A stretch of 64,000 nucleotides of DNA from Haloarcula sp. H-GB4 (GTDB taxonomy: Archaea > Halobacteriota > Halobacteria > Halobacteriales > Haloarculaceae): NCBI RefSeq assembly GCF_030848575.1, contig NZ_JAVDDX010000001.1:62001-126000 (forward strand), read 5' to 3'. Every line of letters starts with the position of its first letter. Position 1 is the first letter of the stretch. Positions 47,739 through 56,543 of this stretch are shown in pieces. Made by a program: the position numbers and the translations under genes. Under the pieces are notes generated by a model. That model saw only the letters and a program-made list of their open reading frames with translations. It was not told the origin of the DNA and made no database searches.

Positions 47739-49748
47739 ATGGACCAACGCAAGCCGCCAGCCACGGAAGAGGGCTGGTACGCGCTGCACGATTGCCGGAG
47801 TATCGACTGGGACGCCTGGCGCGAGGCCCCCCAGCGAGTCCGCGATCGTGCACTCTCGGAGGGGATCGGCTTCCTCGACGCGTACGAAGCCGTCGAAGAC
47901 GCCGAGGAGGGGCAGACGGCGGTGTACACCGTCATGGGCCACAAGGCCGACATCATGATCCTCCATCTGCGGCCGACGATGGGCGACCTCGATGCGGCCG
48001 AGCGCCATTTCGAGCAGACGGAGTTCGCCGCCTTCACCGAGCAGGAGTTCTCCTACGTCTCCGTGACGGAGGCGTCGGGCTACACCGAGAAGTCCCGCGA
48101 GTACTTCGAGGGCGAAGTAGACGACGACTCCGGACTGGCCCAGTACATTCAGGCCCGGCTCCACCCCGACGTGCCGGACGAGGAGTTCGTCTGCTTCTAC
48201 CCGATGAGCAAGCGCCGCCAGCCCGACCAGAACTGGTACGACACATCCTTCGAGGAACGGGCAGCCCACATCAAGCGGCACGGCGACATCGGCCGTACCT
48301 ACGGCGGCGACGTGAACCAGATGATCGCCGGCTCTATCGGCTTCGACGACTGGGAGTGGGGCATCACACTCTGGAGCGACGATATGCGCCACATCAAGGA
48401 GCTGCTGACCGAGATGCGCTTTGACCCCTCGACCTCCCAGTTCGCCGAGTTTGGCCCCTTTTACGTCGGCCGGAAGTTCGATCCCGCCGAATTACCGGCT
48501 GTGATGGCCGGCCAGCGAGTCCCGACCGACGACGAGTCGGTTCCGGAGACGCCGGCGGACGTCGCGGAACACGAGCACGCGCCGGCTGATGCCAGCACGA
48601 GTCACAGCCACGACGGAGAGCCGACGACGGGCGGCGCACAGACGGGGGCACACGCCGGCGGAGACACCGACAACCACGGCGGTACCCACCCCGGGAGCGC
48701 CAGCGAGGGCGACCATCCACATTCCGAGGAGTCGTCCGACGAGGACGACTCGGGGTCGTCGAGTAGCTCAGGCGGCCGGCCGGACGTTTCAGCTGACTTC
48801 GAGGAGATAGACGACGCCGCACAGCGGCTCGGTCGGCTTGGACTGCACGAAGGCGACGCGTACGACGCTGGTGACTACGCGCTGGTGTTCCACTCCTCGG
48901 CCGATGCGGAGGACATCGTCGACGATGTGTCCGACCTCGAAAGCAACTTCGACCACTACGACCGCCACGTCCAGACGGCCGTGCGCGCCGACAGCGGTCA
49001 GACGCACCTCGTCAGCATCTGGACGGCGAAAGACGCCGCTGAGACGGCAGCCGGCTTCCTGAAGGATATCGATGGTGTCGACGAACAGTTCGGCGGCTCC
49101 CTCGGTGAGGATGCCGAGAGCGACGAGACCGTGGACAATAGCGACGCCCAGACCGCTGAATCGTCCCAGTCGATCCGCGAGACGCTCGAATCGGCGGGCG
49201 TCTACGCCGGGCAACCGCACGGCGAGGACGTGTACGCCCTCGTAGTGTACTCCGAGGCTGACGCCGAAACACTCGACGCGGAAGTCGCGGACCTCCGGAG
49301 CGCGTTCGAGCGCTACGACACGCACGTCCAGACGACGGTGTACGGCGATACCGACGGCGATCTCTCGGCCGTCGCGTCGCTGTGGGACACCGAGGACGCC
49401 GCCCAGACTGCCAGCGACTACCTCACTGACCTCCCCGGCGTCGTCGGCCGCCACGGCGAGGGCGACGGGTTCGGGACGATGGGGATGTTCTACACGGTCA
49501 AGCCAGAATACCACGAGGACTTCGTCGAGAAGTTCGACACTGTCGGTGGTCTACTCAAAGAGATGGACGGCCACCGCGAGACCTCGCTGCTGTTCAATCA
49601 CGACGACGAGAACGACATGTTCATCGCGAGCCAGTGGGACTCACAGGAGGACGCGATGGCCTTCTTCCGCTCCGACGACTTCTCGGAGACGGTCGACTGG
49701 GGTCGGGACGTGCTGGCCGACCGACCGCGGCACGTTTTCCTGGCCTGA
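47739..49748 (+). CDS. pitA: PitA-type haem protein: chlorite dismutase-like/coproheme decarboxylase domain fused to ABM domain
   Basis: A 669-residue fusion. Residues 1-250 are a chlorite dismutase/HemQ-type domain. The coproheme decarboxylase residues Tyr and Lys are kept as Y154 and K158 (FYPMSKRR), and H181 (HIKRHGDIGR) is the likely haem ligand. A His/Asp-rich linker (278-345) with about a dozen His follows. Two copies of a module of about 95 residues come next (352-448 and 478-573), each with a YDxHVQT core. The ABM domain (580-669) ends the protein. PitA is known in haloarchaea; TATA-like TTTCCTTACT lies about 27 bp before ATG 47739. Confidence 0.88.
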   Translation: MDQRKPPATEEGWYALHDCRSIDWDAWREAPQRVRDRALSEGIGFLDAYEAVEDAEEGQTAVYTVMGHKADIMILHLRPTMGDLDAAERHFEQTEFAAFTEQEFSYVSVTEASGYTEKSREYFEGEVDDDSGLAQYIQARLHPDVPDEEFVCFYPMSKRRQPDQNWYDTSFEERAAHIKRHGDIGRTYGGDVNQMIAGSIGFDDWEWGITLWSDDMRHIKELLTEMRFDPSTSQFAEFGPFYVGRKFDPAELPAVMAGQRVPTDDESVPETPADVAEHEHAPADASTSHSHDGEPTTGGAQTGAHAGGDTDNHGGTHPGSASEGDHPHSEESSDEDDSGSSSSSGGRPDVSADFEEIDDAAQRLGRLGLHEGDAYDAGDYALVFHSSADAEDIVDDVSDLESNFDHYDRHVQTAVRADSGQTHLVSIWTAKDAAETAAGFLKDIDGVDEQFGGSLGEDAESDETVDNSDAQTAESSQSIRETLESAGVYAGQPHGEDVYALVVYSEADAETLDAEVADLRSAFERYDTHVQTTVYGDTDGDLSAVASLWDTEDAAQTASDYLTDLPGVVGRHGEGDGFGTMGMFYTVKPEYHEDFVEKFDTVGGLLKEMDGHRETSLLFNHDDENDMFIASQWDSQEDAMAFFRSDDFSETVDWGRDVLADRPRHVFLA

Positions 49749-49767
49749 ATCGCAGGCAACCTATTCG

Positions 49768-50526
49768 CTATCGACCGGCGACGAGCCGTAGCCGTCGGTA
49801 GTCTGCGATCCAGGTGTCACCGTCGAAAAGCGTCGGGCGGAGCCGGTCCTCGACAGCCGACAGCACTGCCGCTTGCTCGCTATCGTCGACACCAGCGAAG
49901 AACTCATCACCGAACATCTCAATCCAGTTCTGGAGCCCGTCTTCACCGCCGTCCAGCGGCGTCGGTCGGTCGAATAGCCGTGAGAACTGCAGTTCGAGCC
50001 CGTGCGCTTCGACTCGCGGTGCGTACTCGCCGATACTCGGGAAGTACCACGGATGACTGGCGTCGTAGCCCCGCACATCCAGTTCGGCGATGAGTGCGTC
50101 GGCTATCGCCGCCACGTTGCCCTGCCCGCCGAACTCCGCGACGAACCGCCCGTTCTCAGTCAGTGTATCGGCAACCGTCGACAGGACCGCGTCGTGGTCT
50201 TCACCGGGAATCCAGTGTAGCGCTGCGTTCGAAAATACCGCGTCGAATGGCCTGTCGGCGGTGTAGGACCGCACGTCCGCCTGCTCGAACGTGAGGGTCG
50301 GATAAGCGTCTCTGGCCTGTGCGACCATCTCCGCCGACGCGTCGATGCCGACCACCTCGGCACCGCTGTCTGCGATTTCCGCCGTCAGGTGGCCGGTGCC
50401 ACAGCCGACATCCAGTACCCGCTCGCCGGGGTGGGGGTCCAGCAGGTCGACGACCGACTGACCGTGCTCGTGGACGAACCCGTGGCGGTCGTCGTAGTCG
50501 TCGGGGTCCCAGTCGTTGCCTGGCAT
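49768..50526 (-). CDS. SAM-dependent methyltransferase (class I)
   Basis: A 252-residue class I methyltransferase. Motif I is VLDVGCGTGHLTAEIA near 39-54, followed by VVGIDASAEMV, the DVRSY segment and SNAALHWI, the last typical of the trans-aconitate methyltransferase-like group (HW motif). The substrate is unknown. It is convergent with pitA, with 19 bp between the stops. Confidence 0.88.
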   Translation of the reverse strand: MPGNDWDPDDYDDRHGFVHEHGQSVVDLLDPHPGERVLDVGCGTGHLTAEIADSGAEVVGIDASAEMVAQARDAYPTLTFEQADVRSYTADRPFDAVFSNAALHWIPGEDHDAVLSTVADTLTENGRFVAEFGGQGNVAAIADALIAELDVRGYDASHPWYFPSIGEYAPRVEAHGLELQFSRLFDRPTPLDGGEDGLQNWIEMFGDEFFAGVDDSEQAAVLSAVEDRLRPTLFDGDTWIADYRRLRLVAGR

Positions 50527-50582
50527 GGCCTGTGCTATCCCGAGATAGAGTCAAAAGAATACCGACGGTGGTTCCGCCCGCG

Positions 50583-51011
50583 TTAGTCGTCGTCTTCGGT
50601 CACCGTTCGGTCGATGTCTTTCTCACCGAAGAAAATGTCTGCCCCGTCTTGGGCCACCTTCTCGGCAAGAACGGCACACTTGACGCGCATCGGCGAGATG
50701 TCGACGCCGAGCATCTCTGTGATATCGTCGCGGTCCATCGCTTTCAGGTCTTCGACCGCCATCCCAGCTAGCTCCTGTGAGAGCATCGACGCAGAGGCCT
50801 GTGAGATGGCACAGCCGTCGCCCTGGAAGGCGACCTGCTCGATGGTTTCCTCGTCTTCGTCGAGGACGACATCCATCCGTATTTCATCGCCGCACATCGG
50901 ATTCTCGCCGATGTGGGTAAACGTCGGGTCCTCAATCTCCCCGTAATTCCGCGGGTTCTTGTAGTGATCGAGGATCTGCTGCCGGTACATATCCGAGCCA
51001 CCGATACCCAT
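50583..51011 (-). CDS. sufU: Fe-S cluster assembly protein SufU (IscU-like)
   Basis: A 142-residue SufU/IscU homologue, scaffold or sulfur acceptor for cluster assembly. The residues C40, D42, C67 and C112 (MCGDEI, GDGCAIS, RVKCAV) match the zinc/cluster site of SufU, with the C-terminal Cys present. The first residues NPRNYGEIEDP are typical. An alternative start is Met8. The SufS gene at 52.3 kb is close by on the same strand; two unrelated-looking genes lie between them. Confidence 0.92.
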   Translation of the reverse strand: MGIGGSDMYRQQILDHYKNPRNYGEIEDPTFTHIGENPMCGDEIRMDVVLDEDEETIEQVAFQGDGCAISQASASMLSQELAGMAVEDLKAMDRDDITEMLGVDISPMRVKCAVLAEKVAQDGADIFFGEKDIDRTVTEDDD

Positions 51012-51141
51012 AATTGAACTATGATATGGCTGTCAGTCGGAAAAACGTTCCGAGGTATCGATTCGCATGTACGATGTCCTGTGATAGGAACCGCTTTGAC
51101 GGCCTGTGGGAACCGACAGACTCCCTTCTGCCAGTCGGTAG

Positions 51142-51149
51142 TATTTATA
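51142..51149 (+). promoter_or_regulatory. TATA box of the dual-specificity phosphatase gene
   Basis: TATTTATA is centred about 29 bp before GTG 51175, which supports that GTG as a leaderless start. Confidence 0.5.
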
Positions 51150-51174
51150 CTATCCCTGCCCGTTCTGTCAGCCC

Positions 51175-51651
51175 GTGGGAGAGAACAACGCTCCATCTCC
51201 GACTGACCATGCCGTTCGACCCGTGGGGTTCGTCAGTGACGAGCCGGTGATTCGCCAGATCGGCAACCGGGCGCTGTATCTCGGCAACAAACACGCAGCA
51301 CGGCCCGAGGCACACGACCACTCCTTCGAACACGTGCTTTCGGCGACGAGCGAGGCCTACTCCCTCACGACCGCCCACCACCCGCTTATCGACGGTGCAG
51401 GCAACGAATGGACGGCGTTCGAGGCGGCCGTCGATACTGCTCGGCGCTTCGTCCGTGCGGATGGCACGGCGTTGATTCACTGCAAGGCCGGCGTCTCACG
51501 GAGCGCGACGCTGATTGCGACGGCGCTCGCTGCCGAAGAGAACCGACCGCTTTCCGACGCACTGGCAGCTGTCCGGGCAGCCCGACCGATTGCGACCCCG
51601 AATCCGGCGCTGTATAAGCTAGCTGTCATCTATCTCGCTGCGAACCGATGA
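51175..51651 (+). CDS. dual-specificity protein phosphatase
   Basis: A 158-residue protein with the Cys-based phosphatase loop HCKAGVSRS, in which C103 is the nucleophile and R109 the phosphate-binding Arg. FEHVLSATSEAYS and the loop aspartate region precede it. This class removes phosphate from Ser/Thr/Tyr or from small molecules. GTG 51175 is taken as a leaderless start because a TATA box lies about 29 bp upstream; GTG 51223 would cut into the domain. Confidence 0.87.
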   Translation: MGENNAPSPTDHAVRPVGFVSDEPVIRQIGNRALYLGNKHAARPEAHDHSFEHVLSATSEAYSLTTAHHPLIDGAGNEWTAFEAAVDTARRFVRADGTALIHCKAGVSRSATLIATALAAEENRPLSDALAAVRAARPIATPNPALYKLAVIYLAANR

Positions 51652-51673
51652 TACACATCCACGCCTTCTAGAG

Positions 51674-52213
51674 CTACTCTGTGACGGCGTTCTCGTCTTT
51701 CTTTACGACTTCATCACGGATCCGGTCGACCCACAGCGCAATTGGCCAGTCTTCTGTCTGGTACGGTTCTGTGCCTTCGAGCAATTCGAGGCGTCCGACA
51801 GAGTCCGGCGGCATTGTGACCAGTCCCTCGTGACCGGTCTCACCCACTGCCTCGATCTTGTGTCGGGCCCCACCGGGTAGATAGACGAACTCGCGTGGTT
51901 CAGCCCGGAGCACCTGCTCGCTTCCGTCTTCACGTTTCAGCGTGTATCTAGCGGCGCCATCGAGACACAGACACACCTCGTCGAAACTGGGCGCGTGCGT
52001 GTGCCAGTCGATGACCGCGCCGGGGTCCATCTCGAAGTACAGCAGCTTGAATTCATTCGTGGTACACACTGGATACGTCCGGATGTCGTTCCCGCCCTGT
52101 TCGAAGTGGCTGGCGTCGTCGAGCGACACCTTGTACATCGTCTGCTCGGGGAGGTGCGTACGATCGAGTGATGCTGGCGTCAGCGATGGTTCCGCCTCAT
52201 CGGTGTCAGTCAT
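51674..52213 (-). CDS. cupin domain protein
   Basis: A 179-residue cupin. The first cupin motif is visible as DWHTHAPSFDEVCLCLDG (about 93-110), with His and Glu metal-ligand positions, and PREFVYLPGGARHKIEAVG forms the second. Cupins include dioxygenases, isomerases and ligand-binding regulators, so the function is open. It sits between the phosphatase and the sufS gene, with AT-rich sequence before the ATG. Confidence 0.83.
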   Translation of the reverse strand: MTDTDEAEPSLTPASLDRTHLPEQTMYKVSLDDASHFEQGGNDIRTYPVCTTNEFKLLYFEMDPGAVIDWHTHAPSFDEVCLCLDGAARYTLKREDGSEQVLRAEPREFVYLPGGARHKIEAVGETGHEGLVTMPPDSVGRLELLEGTEPYQTEDWPIALWVDRIRDEVVKKDENAVTE

Positions 52214-52323
52214 CGTCCTGTGAAAAATTATCGTTGGTATGTCATATAGGTGCTGTAAACACCGGTACTAGATTACAACTGAAAGCAAACGTCTTGAAGT
52301 CTAGCGACAGACTGAGCGTCAGA

Positions 52324-53571
52324 TTACGCGAACAACTGCCGGGCGTCGTCGATAGCCGACACGAGCTTGTCCACTTCCTCGCGTGTGTTATAGATGTAGA
52401 AGGAGGCTCGCGCAGAGGCAGGGACGCCAATCTTGTCGTGGAGGGGCTGGGTGCAGTGGTCGCCGGCGCGGATGGCGACGGCGGAGTCATTGAGGATCGA
52501 CGAGAGGTCGTGGGCGTGAACCGAATCGAGGTTGAACGAGACGAGGCCACCGCGCTCCGTTCCTGCAGAGGGACCGTACGTCTCTACGTCACCCTCTTCA
52601 CGGAGCTGTTCCAGCGCGTACTGGGCGAGCTGTTCCTCGTGGCGCTGGATCCGTTCCATGCCGATGTCGTCGAGGTAGTCACAGGCCTCGGCCAGCGCGA
52701 TGCCTTGCGCGATGACTGGGGTGCCGGCCTCGAATTTCCACGGAAGGTCGTTCCAGGTGGCGTCCTCGAAGGTGACTTTCTTGATCATCTCACCGCCGTA
52801 GAGGTACGGCTCCATCTCCTCGAGAATGTGCTTCTTGCCGTAGAGGACGCCGATGCCGGTCGGACCGGCCATCTTGTGGCCCGAGAAGGCCAGGAAGTCG
52901 GCATCGATGGCTTCCACGTCGACCGGGCGGTTCGGGACCGACTGCGCGCCGTCGACGAAGATATACGAACCGTGGTCGTGGGCGATATCTGCCAGTTCCG
53001 AGACGGGGTTGACTGTGCCGAGCGTGTTCGAGACGTGGACGACACTGACCATCGCGGTGTGATCAGTGATGATCTCGCGGGCGTGGTCCATGTCGAGTGT
53101 GCCGTCCTCGTCGACGCGGATATAGCGGCAGGTCGCGCCGGTCTTCTTGGCGATCTGCTGCCACGTCACGAGTGAGGCGTGGTGTTCCATCTCCGTGAGG
53201 ACGACCTCGTCCTCGGGCCCGAGTTCGTTCAGGCCCCAGGCGTAGGCGACGAGGTTCTCGCTTTCGGTGGTGTTCTTGGTGAAGACGATTTCCTCGCGCT
53301 CGCCGGAAGCACCGATGAACTCGGCGACGCGGTCGTGGGCGTCCTCGTAGGCGACGCTGGCCTCCTGACTGAGCTGGTGGAGGCCACGGTGGACGTTGGC
53401 GTTGGTCGTCCGGTAGTAGTCGGCGATGGTCTCGACGACCGGCTCGGGCGTCTGCGTGGTGGCCGCGTTGTCGAGATACACCACTTGCTCGCCGCCGAAC
53501 TCGCGCTGGAGGATGGGGAAGTCCTCGCGGATACGCTCCACGTCCAGTAGTTCAGATTCAGCGTGTCCCAT
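52324..53571 (-). CDS. sufS: cysteine desulfurase SufS
   Basis: A 415-residue group II cysteine desulfurase that removes sulfur from cysteine and passes it on through SufU. YLDNAATTQTP begins the domain; the PLP lysine is K233 in FSGHKMAGPTG, and the persulfide Cys is C373 in RAGDHCTQPLH. The length is typical. It lies 1.3 kb from sufU on the same strand, so this neighbourhood supplies Fe-S assembly. Confidence 0.95.
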   Translation of the reverse strand: MGHAESELLDVERIREDFPILQREFGGEQVVYLDNAATTQTPEPVVETIADYYRTTNANVHRGLHQLSQEASVAYEDAHDRVAEFIGASGEREEIVFTKNTTESENLVAYAWGLNELGPEDEVVLTEMEHHASLVTWQQIAKKTGATCRYIRVDEDGTLDMDHAREIITDHTAMVSVVHVSNTLGTVNPVSELADIAHDHGSYIFVDGAQSVPNRPVDVEAIDADFLAFSGHKMAGPTGIGVLYGKKHILEEMEPYLYGGEMIKKVTFEDATWNDLPWKFEAGTPVIAQGIALAEACDYLDDIGMERIQRHEEQLAQYALEQLREEGDVETYGPSAGTERGGLVSFNLDSVHAHDLSSILNDSAVAIRAGDHCTQPLHDKIGVPASARASFYIYNTREEVDKLVSAIDDARQLFA

Positions 53572-53654
53572 TGATACTATTCAGGGGCTCAACAGGCAAC
53601 ATTCCTTCGGTTCACCTAGAACTCTTCCCGTCCGGTAGCGGCCGTTTCTTTGCT

Positions 53655-54119
53655 CTATCCGGAGTCAGAATCGGACTCGGACACGGACTTGGCGGCTATC
53701 GCGTGCTGCTCCCGATAGGTCTCCAGTAGGTAGTTGTCCCAAACGAGATCGCCGAGAACGTGGGCGTACAGCACGACGGCAGTAAACAGTGCCAGCGGCT
53801 CGGAGACGAGCCAGAGGCCGAACACGACTACACCGCCGATGAGATGGTGACTGAGGAGGCGCTGGAGCGGCCAGAGGTCCTGCGGGCCGAATATTTCGTC
53901 CTGTTCGAGTACCGCTATCTTCGGATTGCGGAGGCAGCGCCGGAGCGCGGCCCAGTCGCCGGTCTCCAGTCGAGCCACGGCAAAGTGATCGAAATCGATG
54001 GCGACACCGACGACGACCGCGTAGCCGACGGCGGCCCACCAGGGGAGCGGGACCGGCAGAACGGCGACGGCGGCGGCCCCGACGGCTGCAGAGACGATGG
54101 CGTGGTCTCGAGAATACAT
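53655..54119 (-). CDS. membrane-bound metal-dependent hydrolase-like protein (YdjM/DUF457 type)
   Basis: A 154-residue protein with three to four membrane segments (about 7-28, 33-48, 90-108 and 113-135) and the family metal motifs DFDHF (near 42-46), SHHLIGG and AHVLGDLVWDN. This is the YdjM / DUF457 pattern, proposed to be membrane-embedded phosphohydrolase-like. ATG 54119 starts next to the first segment; the longer frame is Ser/Arg-rich and rejected. The C-terminal tail is Ser/Asp-rich. Confidence 0.8.
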   Translation of the reverse strand: MYSRDHAIVSAAVGAAAVAVLPVPLPWWAAVGYAVVVGVAIDFDHFAVARLETGDWAALRRCLRNPKIAVLEQDEIFGPQDLWPLQRLLSHHLIGGVVVFGLWLVSEPLALFTAVVLYAHVLGDLVWDNYLLETYREQHAIAAKSVSESDSDSG

Positions 54120-54183
54120 ACGTGTCACTCTCGACGGGCGCGTGCAAAGACTCTCGGGGTCGGGCGTGCGGCGGGGACCGCAG

Positions 54184-54474
54184 TTACATCCAGAGCAGTT
54201 GCGCGTGGCGCGTCTCTCCCAGATCGAGGACGTTCTCCTCATCGATGAAGCCGTGCTCGACGGCAACGCTGACGGCATCGTCGCCGACGATGTTGGCGAC
54301 CGAACAGCGGGCGAGACTATCGACAATTTCGTCTTCGGTAGCCGTTTCGCCGCCGTAGAACTCCTCGTTGACGGTGAGCGATACGGGGCCGTTCTCGAAC
54401 GTTTCGCCCATAATGTCAGGGTCACAGACCGAGACGAGCAACCCCTCGTCGGTGTCGCGTTCGTTGAGTATCAT
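54184..54474 (-). CDS. DUF424 domain protein
   Basis: A 96-residue archaeal DUF424 protein. It begins MILNERDTDEGLLVSVCDPD and contains the VANIVGDDAVSVAVEHGFID segment. The family is conserved across archaea with no firm function. It overlaps the TPR gene by 4 bp, so they are cotranslated. Confidence 0.9.
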   Translation of the reverse strand: MILNERDTDEGLLVSVCDPDIMGETFENGPVSLTVNEEFYGGETATEDEIVDSLARCSVANIVGDDAVSVAVEHGFIDEENVLDLGETRHAQLLWM

Positions 54475-55199
54475 TCAAGCAGTTGCTGTTCGGCCTCCTC
54501 GCGCATCTCGTCGACCTCCTCAGCCAACTCCTCGGCGCGGTCGAACTCGCCGACCTCTTCGAGGGCGCGGGCCTTCTCTTCGAGCACGTCGGCGTTGCGG
54601 AAGCCGAGGCGGACGGCGTTGTCGAACGCGTCGATAGCCTCGTCAGCTAGCCCGCGTTCGAGCAGGAAGAAGCCGCGGTTGTACCAGCCTTCACCGAAGC
54701 GGGAGTCGATCTCGACGGCGCGCTCGGCGTGTTCGAGTGCCTGCTCGGAGCGGCCGGATTTCCACAGCGCGTATGCGAGGTTCGTCTCCGCCGTGGCGGC
54801 GTGGTCGGACTCCTCGTCGAAATTGAGGGCTTCCTTGTACGCGCCGATGGCGGCGTCCCACTCCTCAAGTTCCGCGTGGGCCGCACCCTTGTTCGTCCAT
54901 GCCTCTTGGAGCAGACGCTCCTCCTCCGTGTGCTGGGCAACGCGCTCGAAGGTTTCGGCGGCCTGTTCGTGGCGGTTGATGTGCATATACTCTAGGCCGA
55001 CATCGAGTAGCTTCTCCGGTTCCACAGAGTCAGCGGAGATGTTCCGCTGGTCAAGCAGGTCGGTGACGACACGGGAGTCGACGGGGTCGACCTTGTCTGG
55101 GTCGACCTCGAACTCCGGCGGTTCAAGATCGAACCCCTCGTAGGGGTCGTCGAACCCTTGCCCTTCCGAAAAGGCGTGATCGTCGTCGTTGTCTGTCAT
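54471..55199 (-). CDS. tetratricopeptide repeat protein
   Basis: A 242-residue acidic protein with about four TPR units between 70 and 210, with repeats of the W-N-x-G and A-x-x-x-A kind (AWTNKGAAHAELEEWDAAIG; ANLAYALWKSGRSEQALEHA-like; WYNRGFFLLERGLADEAIDA). The N terminus (1-60) is disordered and very acidic. TPRs mediate protein contacts. ATG 55199 is chosen over 55241. It leads the pair with DUF424. Confidence 0.88.
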   Translation of the reverse strand: MTDNDDDHAFSEGQGFDDPYEGFDLEPPEFEVDPDKVDPVDSRVVTDLLDQRNISADSVEPEKLLDVGLEYMHINRHEQAAETFERVAQHTEEERLLQEAWTNKGAAHAELEEWDAAIGAYKEALNFDEESDHAATAETNLAYALWKSGRSEQALEHAERAVEIDSRFGEGWYNRGFFLLERGLADEAIDAFDNAVRLGFRNADVLEEKARALEEVGEFDRAEELAEEVDEMREEAEQQLLE

Positions 55200-55283
55200 A
55201 CTACCTGATTGACGGCCAATCCGGTTAAGGGCTACGTCCACGGCTCGCCAGGATTTAGGTGTCCTGCGACCGGATTCTCGGCT

Positions 55284-55682
55284 ATGCGGGATCCACTGGC
55301 AGTAGACGCGTTGCTCGTCTTCTTCGGGGGTGTATTTGCTGTCGTTGGTTGGGCTGCTATCACTTCGAACGCGGCCTCGCTGTCACTGCCTGCCGCTGGA
55401 GCGGGCGTTGCTGGAACGGTCGTTCTGGCGGCTCTCGTCGGACGCTACGACGCGCAGCTATCGGCGCTCTGGCGCCGGGTGTCCAGTCCGGCAGAGACGC
55501 CTCGGGAACGAGCGCAGATGGGCCTCCTGATTGTGGCGGTAATCCTCGCCCGGCTATCCCTTGGTCTACTTCCTGATACCGCCATCCCCGCTCTCTTCGG
55601 CGTCGCGGTCGCAATGGTTGCTCTGGGTCTCGGACATAGCCTGTGGCGGTGGTATACAACCCCAGACCATTGCGGCCACTGA
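55284..55682 (+). CDS. membrane protein (four segments)
   Basis: A 132-residue hydrophobic protein with about four membrane segments (8-28, 36-53, 76-92 and 97-115). Charged residues cluster in the loop RRVSSPAETPRERAQ. No motif is recognised. ATG 55284 is preferred to 55209. It is immediately upstream of thpR on the same strand. Confidence 0.65.
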   Translation: MRDPLAVDALLVFFGGVFAVVGWAAITSNAASLSLPAAGAGVAGTVVLAALVGRYDAQLSALWRRVSSPAETPRERAQMGLLIVAVILARLSLGLLPDTAIPALFGVAVAMVALGLGHSLWRWYTTPDHCGH

Positions 55683-55726
55683 TTCCCGCCGTAGCTTTCT
55701 TGCGGACACGATTGGAACCGCTAGCT

Positions 55727-56290
55727 ATGGCCAAACGCCTGTTCGTCAGCGTCGACCTGGACGGGCTCGAAGACGCTATCGATAGCGTACAGGACCGCTT
55801 CGACGGGGTGTCGGGCCTTCGATTGACCGACCCCGAGCAGGCCCACGTCACGCTGAAGTTCCTCGGTGACACCGCGCCGGACCGGGTTGCTGACGTCGTC
55901 GCCGCCCTCGAAACCGCGGTCGAAGACAGCGGCGTCGCGCCGTTCGAAGCCGAGTTTGGTGGGCTCGGTGTTTTTCCGTCGCTGTCCTACATCAGCGTTG
56001 TCTGGGTCGGCGTTCGCGACGGTCAGGGCGGCGCGGAACTGACCGCGCTGCACGAAGCCGTCGAAGATCGGACCGTCGCAATCGGGTTCGAGCCGGCGGA
56101 CCACGAGTTCACGCCACACGCGACTATTGCCAGAATGGACCACGCCGGTGGCAAAGAGACAGTACAGAACGCCGTCGAGAACGACGACCCCAACGTAGGT
56201 TGCTTGCAGGTCACGGAAATCCGACTGAAGGAGAGTGTGTTCGGGCCCGACGGTCCGACGTACCGGACCGTCGAATCGGTGTCGCTGTGA
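55727..56290 (+). CDS. thpR: RNA 2',3'-cyclic phosphodiesterase ThpR
   Basis: A 187-residue 2H phosphoesterase (LigT/ThpR) that opens or joins 2',3'-cyclic RNA ends, linked to tRNA processing. The two H-x-T motifs are H40-V-T42 (AHVTLKFLGD) and H131-A-T133 (FTPHATIAR). The length matches the archaeal enzyme. ATG 55727 is the start next to KRLFVSVDL. Confidence 0.93.
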   Translation: MAKRLFVSVDLDGLEDAIDSVQDRFDGVSGLRLTDPEQAHVTLKFLGDTAPDRVADVVAALETAVEDSGVAPFEAEFGGLGVFPSLSYISVVWVGVRDGQGGAELTALHEAVEDRTVAIGFEPADHEFTPHATIARMDHAGGKETVQNAVENDDPNVGCLQVTEIRLKESVFGPDGPTYRTVESVSL

Positions 56291-56543
56291 GCGTGTGCCC
56301 TCACAGCCAAACCGTTGCTACGGTGCGAGTGCTATGCGAACGGTGCCGACGGCAGTTATTACCATAATTTTGTCAGGAACTACACGATGACGTTAGGACT
56401 ACCGTAGTATGGACGCCATCCATGTTGAGGCCGTCAATTAGACACCCGCGTAGCTATCTACGGCGTACTGGCAAGCCGTTTAGGCCAGCCAAAACAATCA
56501 GGTTAGTGACAATTTTTATCGGTCCGAGCGGCGTAGGACCGAT

